From: Forficula auricularia
Taxonomy: Eukaryota; Arthropoda; Insecta; Dermaptera; Forficulidae
Direction of reading: 5' to 3'
Length of the DNA: 64,000 nt
NCBI GenBank assembly: GCA_024734495.1
Contig: JALMQS010000225.1
Coordinates: forward strand, 4,114,369-4,178,368
Part shown: positions 32,179 through 43,512 of the stretch, one piece after another
Layout of the letters: each line of letters opens with the position of its first letter
How positions within the stretch are numbered: position 1 is the first letter of the stretch
Position numbers and translations under genes: made by a program
Notes under the pieces: generated by a model
What the model was told of the DNA's origin: nothing
Databases searched by the model: none
What the model saw: only the letters and a program-made list of their open reading frames with translations

Positions 32179-32965
32179 CACAGTTGAGTTTTTTTGTGAA
32201 AGCTCGATTGTGTTTCTATTTTTATTAAAATAAAATACTATTAGTAATAGAATTTCTAAAAGAAAATAACAAACCTGAATTATTTAACTAAAATCACCAA
32301 ATTGCTATATTTTTATTTATTTTTGTTTTTGCATCAAAATAGCTTCCAGGATGTATATTTCTTGAATTTGGAAAGGCGTTGCTAAAATTTCTAACGGAGC
32401 TTTTGTCTTGATTGGATGGCTGGCATGCTGAGCAATTTTTCCTTCCTCTTTTCACCTTTTTGTTTTCCATTGTATCACCGACCACCCCTTGCTCTCTTTT
32501 CTTTTCTTTTTTTTACGACAGTTATTCTTTCTGTTTTCGAACTATCAATACGCAAAACATTTTCTAAAAGGGTTTTTTTAACTCTATGAAAAGGTTAACC
32601 TTGAGTCAGACAGCCAGAGAGAGCGTGCGATTTATAAAATATGCATAAATGTTAACTGTTAAAGGTTTGACCTTTTTTAAGACATGATAAATTATTGCCA
32701 CTGGAGGGAACCAACTGTCTATTTGTATCGGCCCATGACGGACTGACAGATTACCCAACTGACAGAAATATATCAGTTGCACGCAATCACGCTTCGGGGA
32801 CGTTGAGGATTGCGCCTACGCAGATTGGAAAGAAAAAGGTGGTTCTAACTGAACAAGGGGGAATTTCTAGTACTGAATGAAAAATTAATCCAATTCTGTT
32901 ATTAAATCATTGAGAAATTCATGTTTCTGATATTATTATTATTATTATTATCCGAATTGTTACAC
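32179..32965. other. Probable unique DNA
   Basis: No repeat recognised. Open frames (32294-32485 minus, 32695-32880 plus) lack support. Confidence 0.4.
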
Positions 32966-33179
32966 TTAGGGCCATTTGTATGTCAGTTGGTAAACTCTTT
33001 TTAATCGTTGACAAAGGGTAAATCTCTTAGAATTCATCTTGTGCCCGACCCGATGACCAATCAGAAGAAAGTGCCTGTCATCTGATTGCCCATCACGCCG
33101 GGCACAAGGTGAATTCTAAGGATTTACCCTTTGTCAACGTTTAAAAAGAGTTTGCCAACCGACATACAACTGGCCCTAA
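32966..33179. mobile_element. MITE family 1, complete copy
   Basis: TTAGGGCCATTTGTATGTCA to CAACTGGCCCTAA; long arms, loop with GATGACCAATCAGA and its inverse. Confidence 0.8.
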
Positions 33180-33328
33180 CTCAGCACTAGTGCTGGTAAA
33201 CCTACCCTGGCAGTTCTTTTCTTTTCTAAGGGTTATGCTCGGATGGTGCGAAAAGAAAATTCACCCTAGCCCGCACGCCGTTTTCAAATAATTTAGAGGC
33301 TTCCGGACTATGTTGCCTACATTGGCAT

Positions 33329-33482
33329 CGAAGGGTGAACCGCGACCTAAAATCCTGTACAGCTACTTTCACTTCCATTTTCATTTCCAAGTAGAAGGTG
33401 ATAGATGACAATAGATTATCTAATGAATTCCAAAGTAATTCCAAATAATTCCAAAGACGGTGTACACCTGATTCACCCCTCG
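33329..33482. mobile_element. GGGTGAACCGCGA MITE, copy 2
   Basis: CGAAGGGTGAACCGCGACC to TTCACCCCTCG; perfect TSD ATTGGCAT at 33321-33328 and 33483-33490. It inserted into the left end of the neighbouring MITE. Confidence 0.85.
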
Positions 33483-33484
33483 AT

Positions 33485-33649
33485 TGGCATAGTTAGGGAG
33501 CTTTTCTAGGAGGGGCACACGGCTAGCTGATTAGCCACCACAATTTCGGTAATCGATTAAAGATCAACTAACTTTTTAGTAAAATTGACAAATTTTGAAA
33601 ATATGTAACTTATTAACTGCCCCTTGCCCCCCTCCTAACTACAGCCATG
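33485..33649. mobile_element. GCGTAGTTAGGG-ended MITE, copy 2
   Basis: GGCATAGTTAGGG to CCTCCTAACTACAGCC; the interior, with GCTAGCTGATTAGCCACCAC, matches 6850-7107 in inverse orientation. Confidence 0.6.
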
Positions 33650-33687
33650 GTTGGAGGTTTGAAGAATTATTGCCTTCTATCCAACTC

Positions 33688-33840
33688 TTAGGGCCGGTTG
33701 TATGTCGCAAAGTAAATGCTTTCAGATGACAGGCACTGAAAGTTTCTGTCATCTGATTGGCCATCCCAGCCCCTCCATTTACTATTTACCCTTGGTTAGT
33801 GGTAAAAAGCATTTACTTTGCGACATACAACCGGCCCTTA
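33688..33840. mobile_element. MITE family 2, complete copy
   Basis: TTAGGGCCGGTTGTATGTCG to CGACATACAACCGGCCCTTA with the CTGTCATCTGATTGGCCATC core. Its right end abuts the LINE remnant at 33846. Confidence 0.8.
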
Positions 33841-33845
33841 CTATG

Positions 33846-34118
33846 TTATATGACAAGTTCCTCGATGGTCTGGGACAGTTTTTTAGAAGCTAATCCTTCC
33901 GCAGAGATAACTATGGGATGTATAATCTCCTTGTTGAACTTCCACTTATTTTTTAATTGAATAGCGAGTTCCTCATATTTCCTTTGTTTTTCCATTTCTG
34001 TCTTCTTGATATTGTGGGTAGAAGGAACTCCTATGTCAATTATTAATGCTGTTTTTGTTTTGGTGTTAATTAGCAGAATATCTTGCCGATTATGATCGAT
34101 CGTTTTATAAGTTATCAC
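33846..34118 (-). pseudogene. LINE C-terminal endonuclease-like domain remnant
   Basis: The 90-residue minus-strand frame includes KTIDHNRQDILLINTKTKTA then LIIDIGVPSTHNIKK, EMEKQRKYEELAIQLKNKW and IIHPIVISAEGLASKKL. This module, with 'RPDI.L.D....LLIDI.IP....', follows the RT domain in several arthropod non-LTR retrotransposons and resembles the beta-core of PD-(D/E)XK nucleases; here the P of RPD is Q. No RT sequence is joined to it. The frame has no stops over 90 codons, so decay is modest. The function is inferred from resemblance only. Confidence 0.55.
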
Positions 34119-34389
34119 GGGCCTATTATTATTATTATTAGGTTGATTTTATAAGAAAAATTAAAAAAGAGAAATCAATGATGTTGTCCTCAAATTGATG
34201 CAAATAAATGTGAGCATATAACAAATATAAATATTTAATTTATTTGTTAGAAACAATAGATTCGAAGGTTTTATTTTCGCGTCTTTTTGTTTAGAAATAA
34301 CTGATAGAATATTTATAATGTAAAAGATGAATCTTAGAAATTAGAATCCCTAACAAATAAACTATCTAGGTATAGAAGAATTTTCTTTT

Positions 34390-34715
34390 TGGAGAGGCAG
34401 ACTGGTAGAAAATTCAATGGAGAATTGATAGAAGACAGCCCATGGATAATGAAAAAATACAATGTCGAATATAATAAATTTAATAGAAAGTCATTTTATC
34501 GTCTTAAAAAAGCGACTTTTCGTAGAATCTCTCCTCCTTCTTCAGGGTTTAAAAGGGTTCCTTCGTTGATCCTTTTAAGCCCTAAAGAATGGGGAAGATC
34601 CTCCGAAACGTCGGGTTTTTAAGACGATAAAATTGACTTTTCAATAAATATATTTCATTTAGATTTGTATTTTTGGATTCTCCTTGGGCTGCCTCTCATC
34701 AATTCTCTATTGAAT
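34390..34715. mobile_element. Degenerate hammerhead foldback
   Basis: GAGAGGCAGACTGG at the left pairs loosely with GGGCTGCCTCTC at the right. Minus-strand core 34514-34545 (CTGAAGA..GAAAAGUC) and plus-strand core 34582-34612 (CTAAAGA..GAAACGUC) are mutated partners. Confidence 0.6.
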
Positions 34716-35022
34716 AAATTTTATAGGTAAATACATTATACGAATATGCACATACCCATTTTCTAACTGGGTGTGAAAGAGGAGAATGTGGAAAATCCTT
34801 CAACAAGCCAATAAATAAGGACTCACGTCGATCGAGTTGAATAAAAATATATAATGTAATATAGCCATATCATTATGTAATTAAAATAATTATAAACAGA
34901 AGAATGTTTCAAATTTTGGAAAAAAAAATTATTACTCGAGGTTAAAGAAATAACAAATTTGCGAGAATGAAATTTTTATAAATTAATAAAGAAGTAAAAT
35001 TTACTAAGAATGCCCTCTTATG
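34716..35022. other. AT-rich spacer
   Basis: Nothing recognised. Confidence 0.4.
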
Positions 35023-35114
35023 ATCTGAAGTAGGGGTGTCTAAGCTTTTGAGTTACACGGGCTGTATTTGAAGTAAAAACAAATGCCCCAGGCGATCGCC
35101 CCCCCCATACAGGC

Positions 35115-35334
35115 CCGTGCCTGGCGGGAGTGCAACACGTGCGTCGCACGCAGAGGCCAAAAAACGGCGGCCAAATCGACAGGGAATTTATAACAATTTT
35201 TTTTTATTTTAATGAACTTAAAATACTGTATGAGATATGAAATTTGTAAATTTTTTTTTAAATAAAGTTCTATGTGTGTGCGTGGGGCGTCTCTGACCCC
35301 CCCCCCCATAAAAAATTACTGGATCCGCCCTTGC
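35115..35334. mobile_element. Nested GC/poly-C element
   Basis: CAGGCCCGTGCCTGGCGG to ACTGGATCCGCCCTTG; these ends resemble small hAT MITEs. A partner sequence lies in 61075-61190. No TSD found. Confidence 0.35.
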
Positions 35335-35455
35335 TCAGGCCGCAGATTTTTTTTAATAATAAAAAAAGAGTTAATAATGTAGAATAATGATATCCCCCAT
35401 GACAAAGACGCAAAAATATCTTAAAAATATATAACGCGAATATTAGGGAAATGGA

Positions 35456-35586
35456 TCAAATTAAAAACATAGAGTTTTTTTAAATGGACCAGTCGTTTCG
35501 TCAATTTATTTCGACTTACTCAGTGGCTACAAAATTGACGAAACGTCTGGACCATTAAAAAAAAACTCATCAAATTCCCTACTATT
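35456..35586. mobile_element. Nested small hammerhead foldback
   Basis: Arms with AAATGGACCAG..CGTTTCGTCAAT and the inverse ATTGACGAAACGTCTGGACC. Minus core 35492-35523 is CTGAGTA..GAAACGAC; the plus arm keeps only GACGAAACGTC. Confidence 0.55.
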
Positions 35587-35944
35587 TCTGTTATAAATTT
35601 ATTATTGATACGAATGATGTAACATTATCTTAAAAATATTTATATCTAATAAAAAAATGGAGTCAAAATAACACAAAACTATGATCATTTTTTAGGAAAT
35701 CTTGATATATATTTTTTCAGATTCAAAATCTAAAATCTACCCTTTTATTTTTCGAAAATTTTTGTGGAGATTGTCCAATTTCTTCTTATTTAAAAACAAA
35801 AAAAATTAGGTCAAATTATATCAGATATGTTTTCTAGTAAGTATATAAAAATCTTAAAGAAATTTATAATTTTATGTCGCATTCATTGCACTGCTGGGCC
35901 GAATGCGGCCCGCGGGCCACGGGTTGGACAGCCCTGATCTGAAG

Positions 35945-36919
35945 TATGCTTTGCTTCCATTCAAAACACATATTTGTTTTTGTTTTTTAAACTTGATGGT
36001 TTATAGTGATACATATTTTTAAATCCCAGATAATTATAATAATAAATTCATCTCTTTTTAGGAATCAATGAACTTTGAACCTTACAAAACACAGTTAGGA
36101 ATTTTGTTCATTAAACCAACGTCTAGAGATAGTCACCCCGTTTCTATTTGTTGTATAGTATTGAAAATTAAATGAATGAGAAAATACTAATATAAGGGTT
36201 GGAGTATCAGTTGGACTCTAAACCCAGCTTCGGGTCAACGGAACTGAGATAGGCAAATAAGCAAACCGAAAACATGCCAAAAGTCACACAACCATTCTAA
36301 CCCTTTGTTTATTTTGAAAACGAAATTCTTTGATAAATTTCGTTATTTGTTCAACATTTCTTTGTCTACAAAACAAACTTTTATTTAAATATATTAGTAC
36401 AATCTATTTTGTACAATATTAGTGAAATCCACATAGCACATCATGATACTATATGTATTTATAGAGATTAGTGTGCACTCTACACTTTACATTATGTTGA
36501 CTTATCACAGTTCTTATCAAAAAATGTTACATTTAAAATCCCAAAAATAAAATTTAAATTTCTTATTTAAAAACCAGATACGTAACTAAAACGCCCTCAA
36601 TAAAACAATTGGTAATTTTGTTAAAATATCTCCGAAAAAAATTATTTTTGAACAAGAACAGGATATTAAATAAAATAAATTTTTTGATGTGACTTTGAAA
36701 GTCGGACTGATAATCTGGGAGAATTTTTTGGGTAAGACCTTCTATAGTGAAATAGTGCTTGAACTTAATAAGAATATAAACATTACATATCTATATATGA
36801 GATTCATATGTACTTTTTGTCTTAATTAGGTTAACATAGTCAAATATATAGGTATAGATAGTATATATATTTGTCCAAATATTAAAAAGGTTAATAAAAA
36901 TTCATAATTATGCCTGAAT
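35945..36919. other. AT-rich DNA, no feature seen
   Basis: No coding or repeat signal. Confidence 0.4.
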
Positions 36920-37150
36920 TTCACGTGCCGGGATTATGGCTTGTCGAGATTTTGAATTTTCGGGATTTTGGCTGTCGGTATTTTGGGTTGTCGAGATTTT
37001 GAATTTTCGAGATTTTGGCTGTCGGTATTTTGGGTTGTCAAGATTTTGAATTTTAGGGATTTTGGGTTGTCGGGATTTTCGGAAATTTGGCTGTCGGGAT
37101 TTCGGCTGTCTGTATTTTGGGTTGTCGAGATTTTGAATTTTCGAGATTTT
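36920..37150. repeat. Minisatellite, about 18-bp sub-unit
   Basis: Alternating variants of TTGTCGAGATTTTGAATTTT, CGAGATTTTGGCTGTCGG and TATTTTGGG repeat about a dozen times, with a higher-order period of about 54 bp. Both strands are open but low complexity. Confidence 0.75.
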
Positions 37151-37618
37151 GGGTGCCACCCCTATATATCTACAAGCCCTCAAAATATTTGGAACTAATA
37201 ATCACTACTTAAAATAAAAATACTGAAAATGAGCAAATTTTTAATCACATATTTCATTAAACATAAAGTGATTTTATTTTTTGTGGTTCAAGTATTAATA
37301 TAAATTTTTATAATATCTACAGTCCTACATATCCAAATAATAAAAATAAATTAAAAAATTTTTTAGTCTATTTACTGGTAGATGGGTTGGTTAACAACCC
37401 GACATATATTGAGGTTTATAACAACTTTTTAAATCTTCCATTTCTGTGAAACTCAACAAAAACTCCCCTTAATTATAACTAGAGTTCGCATTCTTGTGAC
37501 ATTGCACATCCTAATTGCTGAGTTGAAAGTAAAAAATAATCAAATATCTCAACGTTTGGCAACATTTTGAGTCATTTTATATTAGTTTTATTATGCACAT
37601 TTTGCCTTATTGTACATA
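37151..37618. other. AT-rich DNA, no feature seen
   Basis: No feature supported. Confidence 0.4.
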
Positions 37619-37626
37619 ATATTATC

Positions 37627-37792
37627 CGAGGGGTGAACCGTGATTGGTATTAGGTGTACACCGTCTTTGGAATTATGTGGAATTACTTTGGAATTCATTA
37701 GATAATGCGCCTTAATCTATTGTCTTTTACTTGGAAATGAAAGTGGAAGTGGAAGTAGGTTTACACGATATTAGGTCGCGGTTCACCCCTCG
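37627..37792. mobile_element. GGGTGAACCGCGA MITE, copy 3
   Basis: CGAGGGGTGAACCGTGATTG to TCGCGGTTCACCCCTCG, perfect TSD ATATTATC at 37619-37626 and 37793-37800. Confidence 0.9.
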
Positions 37793-37861
37793 ATATTATC
37801 ATAATAAGTATTTAACGCGTTTACATATGTAAGAGAGGTAATGTTGTCTAATTTCTAGGCG

Positions 37862-38636
37862 CGAAAATAGAGATTTCCCTGATATTCACTTCGATTCGAA
37901 TACCCTGAAAATGTGTGACAGCCTATCCATGTTGGGCGTCTCTGTCGCATCTGACCTGTCTTGGAATGAACACATCTCCTCTGTGGCGAAATCTGCAGCA
38001 AGGAAGATTGGCTTCTTATTCAGGTCCAAGCGATTTTACAAACCCCCACAACTTCTCACCATCTACAAGGCCCAAATCCGCCCCTATCTCGAATACTGCT
38101 CTCATCTGTGGAGAGGAGCCTCAAAATATTCTCTTGCTACCCTTGATGCAATTCAGAAACGAGCCGTCAGGCTAATTGACGATTCTACCCTCACCGACTC
38201 CCTCGACTCGTTGGCTCATCGAAGAGATGTCTCTGCCCTTTCCCTTTTCTATAGATACTATCACGGCAGATGCTCTGATGAGATAAAATCAATAATTCCC
38301 CCCAAAGCATACTTTGCACGCAGCACACGTTTTGCCGACTCCCAACACTCTTTTGCGGTCAAATTGGAAAAGTGCCGGACCACTTCATTCGCGAATACAT
38401 ATATCCCCATGACTTCAAGGAACTGGAACTCTCTCCCAGCCTCTATCTTTCCCAGCACCTATGATCTTCAAACCTTCAAAACCAGGGTGCATAGACACCT
38501 ACGTCTACACCCTCTCACTTAATCAACTTTCCCTTCTCTTCGGTAATGCAAGGGTCTTTCGAGATCCATAGGGGCTACACCTTTACTGGTACACCCCTTC
38601 TTGCATTCGATTGCATTAAAAAAAAAAAAAAAAAAA
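37862..38636 (+). pseudogene. LINE (jockey-type) reverse transcriptase C-terminus, 3' UTR and poly(A)
   Basis: The frame from about 37863 is open to the TAA at 38520-38522 (about 220 residues; ATG at 37911 is internal). Marks include DSLSMLGVSVASDLSWNEHI, YKAQIRPYLEYCSHLWRGA, AIQKRAVRLIDD, LFYRYYHGRCSDEIKSIIPP and FKTRVHRHLRLHPL. This is the thumb/C-terminal region of jockey-superfamily RTs; the catalytic palm and endonuclease lie beyond the 5' truncation. The 3' UTR ends in a run of A at about 38618-38636. It is well preserved, hence fairly young. A SINE starts directly after the A tail. Confidence 0.9.
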
Positions 38637-38785
38637 AGGTTCGCATCCCGCAGGTGAGTCAGATGGCCCGGATTGCTGTTACTGGCACTCGGGTTCGATT
38701 CTCGAGGGGGTGAAAAACAACCCTTCTGATATATAATTAAAAATAATCCATTCCATCGGATTTAATAGATGACACCATCTTATGA
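38637..38785 (+). mobile_element. tRNA-derived SINE family 2
   Basis: GGTTCGCATCCCGCAGGTGA, then box B CGGGTTCGATTC, GAGGGGGTGAAAAACAACCC and a tail with GATGACACCATCTTATGATT. Other copies at 45927-46250 (pair), 7727 and 50010. It abuts the LINE poly(A), which may reflect a joint insertion. Confidence 0.7.
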
Positions 38786-40042
38786 TTTTCTAAGAATATC
38801 TTTGAAAAAAAACTGATATTAAAATTATTCAAATGTATGGTAAAATATTGATCAGTGGATTAACATTTCCCAATCATCCCCCAAATGGTACATTTATTTA
38901 AATATGTATATTTAACTTCTGTCGATGTGAAACACAGTTTCAGTTCCCTTAAAAATGTTTTAAGCGATAGAAGGCAAAGCTTTAAGGAAACTAATTTAGA
39001 AAAATATATTATTGTGAATTTAAATGTAAATAAATCTAATGAAGAATTTGTATTTTAAAGTTTTTCTATGTATTTTATATATATATTATTTAAGTTTTTA
39101 AGATTTTACTCAAATTAATTATTCTATCAATAAAAAATCTTAAGCCATTATTTAGAATGCACATTTTTTTTACTGCACCGTTTATTTCACATTTCGTTAT
39201 TTTTTATTGATCATTTTGAGGTTTTTTGCTGCACAAAAATGTGAACTCTAATTAAGTATAACATAATTTCGGTCCAAATAAAATTACTTAATAAGCGAAA
39301 TTAGAGGGTTGGATTTCGAAAATAAAGACAAGAACAATAAACGTTTCAATCGAACCGTTAGATCCTATTGTCGGACCACCATATTCGACTTGACGATAAT
39401 TCTTCTGTGAATTCAATTTCTGTGGGAAAATGTTCTTTCCAAATAAATAGTATTTTATTTAAAAATGCATTTTAGAGGGTGTATGTAAGCCCATCCTTCC
39501 ACCCCTGGCAAATCCGCCCTCAAAATGCACTGCAATTGGCAATTTGTTGTTTCTTTTCATTTCATTTTGAGAACGAATGACTCAGAACTGAGAAGAGCGG
39601 ATTCGCAATCGAATGACCGTTGGTCAGAGTGTCTGTCTGTCTGTCTGCTAATGGCCCTGGCCGCGTGTTGTTTTCCAATTGGGACAAAGAACAAGAGAGA
39701 GGGTGGCTGAGAATCTGCAGATGGACAACGCAATTCAAATCTCCTACACTTAATTCCAAATCCACTGCATCCACTGACTGACTGGCCATTGTATCAAATA
39801 TTTTCACACCAAATGAATAGAATAAATTCCGCTTTTTCTCGATCTCCCCCACAAATCCACCCTCAACATGCGGAAACCATCCCTCCGCCCCCAATCCAAA
39901 TCTAGCTACCTAAGATTAGTCGAAACCAAAAATTACACCATTATATTTTCTAAGACAACTATTTTCCATTGACATTCGGAAAATGCACCAAAACCGTTAC
40001 TAATGATGACCACAACCAGTGTTGGATTAAGTCACCTTGGGA
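38786..40042. other. Mostly unique DNA
   Basis: A TCTG run at about 39632-39647. Open frames at 39525-39894 on both strands lack domain support. No repeat ends. Confidence 0.4.
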
Positions 40043-40633
40043 CTATAGGCGTAGTTAGGGTAGGGGCAAGGGGAGTAGTGCCCCCTACAAAACACATTGC
40101 CCCTCCCCTGAAAAAATCGAAACTCCGTTATTACGAAGCATAACTCATGTATTTCTCGTTAATGTAGTTGTATCGCGACAGTAGTAGCAAAAAGTTAATG
40201 CTATATATAGTACAGACAATTAGGATTCATAATTCATAAGCCCAAAACTTTTTGCTGTTTATATACCACTACTAGCCAATCCCATACAACTAACTGCTCG
40301 TTTGAAAAATTTAGCAACACTGTCCGAGCTTGTATATATTTTATCAGTGAAATGTCAGATAAAGTAGATTATAAAGGGAGATTTATAAAACAATAAGTTC
40401 TTTTGCTACAAAGGTATTCAGTGAAACGCGTTCTTACTAAAAATCGGTTTTTACTGCAACATAGGTATACTTAAGGTCCTTGAATTCAATCACTTGGATG
40501 TCCATTTGAAATTAACTTTTATAGTTTTTTGAGATAAGGTACTGAATCGATCCGCATATTATCCCAACATCAATGTGTATTATAAATTAGCTAATATAAA
40601 ATTGATATAGTAATAAATAAAAAGATAACTTAC

Positions 40634-40705
40634 CAGGATGCTGAATGGGGTTTACTTCTAGAGCAGAAGATCGTTGCTCTTACACACACCTTGTTGTTCT
40701 GGAAT
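40634..40705 (-). CDS. Candidate internal exon B, minus strand, 72 nt
   Basis: The minus strand has TTCCTTCTTCTTGCAG before it and a consensus donor GTAAGTTATC after it, the best splice pair in the window. GC content is clearly above the flanks. Only one frame is open: FQNNKVCVRATIFC then SRSKPHSAS. Its 3' end resembles exon C. B to C splicing stays open; A to B splicing in the matching frame gives TGA, so A is either non-coding, alternative or unrelated. Protein not recognised. Confidence 0.5.
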
Positions 40706-41246
40706 CTGCAAGAAGAAGGAATATTTTAATATTTCATTATTCGCATCCATAATCAAATCTTTAAAAGGATCGTAGAGAGTTGGACAACAGTTGAAAAGTT
40801 CCCCCTGTAACAATAAGATTTTTTTTATTGGGAAAATTTAAAATTAAGATAGATCTTTCGCGACAATCCATAAAAAATGTTTTTACCTCGTAAAACTCTA
40901 TAAATATGAACGGTGCTAAAATTTTAGGTTGTTTTTTAACGTGACTGTACTTCTCACACTACTATATCCTCTTTATGAATGGATCGTTTCCAAGCCATTG
41001 ATCTTATATCTCCTCCACTAAAAATTCACCCTAATATGTTTTTTTTTGTTTTTTATCAAAACTACGAGGTAAATAATTTCAATTTTTTTTTAAGTTACTC
41101 CGAATATATTATTCTAACAAATATTAGTTTTTCATCAAGATGGTGAAAGTCCTTCAATGAAAAAAAATAAAATAATGATCATTTTCACACCCTTTTCCTA
41201 TCTACCCTATGTTAAAAATTTCATTTCTAATTGCAATTATTTCAGG
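40706..41246. other. AT-rich DNA, no feature seen
   Basis: No exon or repeat end recognised. About 40043-40130 (just upstream) is a partial GCGTAGTTAGGG MITE; 40410-40470 resembles the foldback at 53355. Confidence 0.4.
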
Positions 41247-41459
41247 TTTGGTGTGGTAAATTGTCTTCAAATTTTAACAGTGTGTGTATTATGCTTTTAA
41301 TGACTTATATTTCAAATTTCGAAGACTTCTTGAATTTTTGCATTTGTGAAAGATCTACCTTAAATAAAAAAAACTTAATTAGAGGTATTGAAAATGGAGA
41401 GGTAGAATTTAATGCTGAATTGATGGAAAGGCTGCCCAAAGATAAAGAAAACTACTAAT
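41247..41459 (+). CDS. Possible 3'-terminal exon or captured gene fragment
   Basis: A pyrimidine-containing tract ending TTATTTCAG at 41246 is followed by about 70 open codons to TAA at 41456-41458. The peptide ends NLIRGIENGEVEFNAELMER then LPKDKENY, which looks like ordinary soluble protein. It lies directly upstream of sequence that recurs in Helitron-associated copies at 24560 and 60490, so it may be gene sequence caught by a mobile element. Family not recognised; chance remains possible. Confidence 0.25.
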
Positions 41460-41462
41460 TCC

Positions 41463-41670
41463 GATTACATTGAATTTTTGACGTTTCGATTATTATAGGT
41501 CCTGAATCTATTTAATACCAGGTCTCACTTTTGGGAAAAACATATTTTGATAAGTTTTTTAATGAAACTAATTATTAACATGTGGTTGAATCAAAATAAA
41601 ACAAATGGTTGATTAAATTAAAAAATTAACACATGCATTACCGAGCATCGCTGGGTGTTCCAGGTACTGA
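41463..41670 (+). mobile_element. Helitron-like 3' end
   Basis: The body matches 24560-24955. The end has hairpin ACCGAGCATCGCTGGGT, then GTTCCAGGTACTGA followed by T: a hairpin about 10 nt before CTRR-T, the Helitron 3' signature. The 5' end is not defined. Confidence 0.5.
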
Positions 41671-41703
41671 TGGTTATTTATTAAAAGCAAAATAAGTAAA
41701 AGT

Positions 41704-41995
41704 CGAGGGTGAACCGCGACCTAATATTCTGTACACCTACTTCCACTTGTACTTCCAAATATTTCCAAGTACTTCCAAATATTCCCAAGTACTTCCAAAT
41801 ATTTACAAGTACTTCCAAATATTTACAAGTATTCCAAATATTTACAAGTAATTCCAAATATTTACAAGTAATTCCAAATATTTCCAAGTATTCCAAATAT
41901 TTACAAGTAATTCCAAATATTTACAAGTAATTCCAAATATTTCAAAGTACTTCCAAAGAAGTGTACACCTACTTCCAATTGCGAATCACCCATCG
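41704..41995. mobile_element. GGGTGAACCGCGA MITE with internal minisatellite, copy 4
   Basis: CGAGGGTGAACCGCGACC to GCGAATCACCCATCG. The centre is a run of ACTTCCAAATATTTCCAAG-like units (about 20 bp, some 15-bp). TSD is weak here. Confidence 0.75.
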
Positions 41996-42806
41996 GTGAA
42001 AACTGTGTGATGTTCACACCTGTTTATTTGAAATTCGTTTCACTAAATTATACAATAAATTTCGCTATTTTTACACCCCGATATTTCGAAATTTTTTCAT
42101 TCCTATTTTGGATAATTTATTATGATAGTGAGTTTTTCCCACCTGTTAAGCACTTAAAAAAACGCCTCTGGTTACCACCTAAAAACTCCCCTCGTGGATT
42201 TTTCCTCCCGTTTATTTTTTTACCCTCACTAGCAAGTGGAGGATAAAAACACATGCACACCTAATAAATATATTTAACCCTGTGTGCTGGTGAGGTCAAA
42301 AATCAAAAAAAAAATATTCATCCCCTCGTTTCAGTCGTTCAATGCCCTTTCCCTTTTTTTTCTCTGAATTTTTTTTTTGCGCCCCCTTTTCTTCATTCAT
42401 GATCCCTATTTTTTGCGCTAATGTTGCGGTCTCTCTTTTTTACCCTCCGGGTTCAATGCTTGAAGAGCGAAAGTGGCGGCAAAAACAACCACTTGTTTGG
42501 AATGCGGATGTGTGCGGGGGTTGGTTCTTTGCGGGGGTGGCTCACCGGCCCAGGGCTTCTTTTCAATTGCCATATAAATAAATAGACGAACGAAAAACGA
42601 ATTCGTTTTTTTCATAAAAAAAAATGAACAAAAAGGGAAAAACGGCACATATTTTTTACACATGAGAAAAAGATACAAATTTATTTATTTATTTATTAAT
42701 ACAATTCTTTTCATTATATGTTTGTAGATATTTTTTATTGTGAAGTTTGAAAAAAAAATCATAAAAAAATACATTTATAAAAAATATTTTTTATATAAAA
42801 ATTTTT
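41996..42806. other. No gene supported
   Basis: Open frames at 42007-42246 and 42342-42581 are hydrophobic or low complexity with no domain or splice support. Confidence 0.4.
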
Positions 42807-43508
42807 AAGAAAAAAATAAAACCGACTTCAAAAAAATTAAATGGAACAAATAAAATATACTAAAAGGTATAAAATAATTATTATCTTATTTAGTTACAAC
42901 TAAACGACGAAATATTAACATGAAATTACTTTTTGAAGTCGGTGCCAAACAAACTATACCTATAAGCGAGCATACCCGCCAAACGTACTAAGTAAGATCC
43001 GTCGAGTGCGATTCATAAAAAGGTATATGTTTGACACCGACTTAAAAAAGTAATTTCATGTTAATATTTCGTCGTTTAGTTGTAACTAAATAAGATAATA
43101 ATTATTTTATACCTTTTAGTGTATTTTATTTGTTGCATTTAATTTTTTTGAAGTCGGTTTTATTTTTTTCTTAAAAATTTTTATTTTTCTCTTTTTAGTG
43201 ATGTTATTAATAGTGATCCTATCATCAGAACTTGACCAAATTAATAGTGCACCATCCCTAAGATACCCCCTTTCCAATAAAAAAAGAATCATCGAAATCG
43301 GTTCATAAACAAAGAAGTTAGTCCTGAACAAACAAACCTAAAAATGTCTAATACCTATGAAAAATGGGACCAACCGGAAGGTAGACTGGACCCAAAGCAA
43401 ATTTTTTTTTCAAAATCGGTCCACAATTGGCGGAGATATGAGGTAACATAGGCACAAAAAAAAAATCAGTCGAATAGAGAACCTCCTCCTTTTTTTGAAG
43501 TCGGTTAA
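42807..43508 (+). repeat. AACCGACTTC foldback repeat, copy 4
   Basis: Complete, with centre TAAGATCCGTCGAGTGCGAT and tail ending CTCCTCC...GAAGTCGGTTAAAAA. Confidence 0.7.
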
Positions 43509-43512
43509 AAAT

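Larger units (their letters stand above)
35031..35936 (-). mobile_element. hAT element, 906 bp, perfect TSD
   Basis: TAGGGGTGTCTAAGC to GGTTGGACAGCCCTG with ATCTGAAG at 35023-35030 and 35937-35944. Right part matches 27100-27360 and, inverted, 50548-50760. Confidence 0.85.

Noticed and set aside
36908..37198. Repetitive open frames on both strands; also considered as a CRISPR-like array
   Set aside because: Low-complexity minisatellite; units are adjacent with no unique spacers, and the context is eukaryotic.
41681..41930. Open frames with repeated YFQVLPNIPKY-type peptide (also near 55.6 and 62.7 kb)
   Set aside because: Frames through the MITE minisatellite, not genes.
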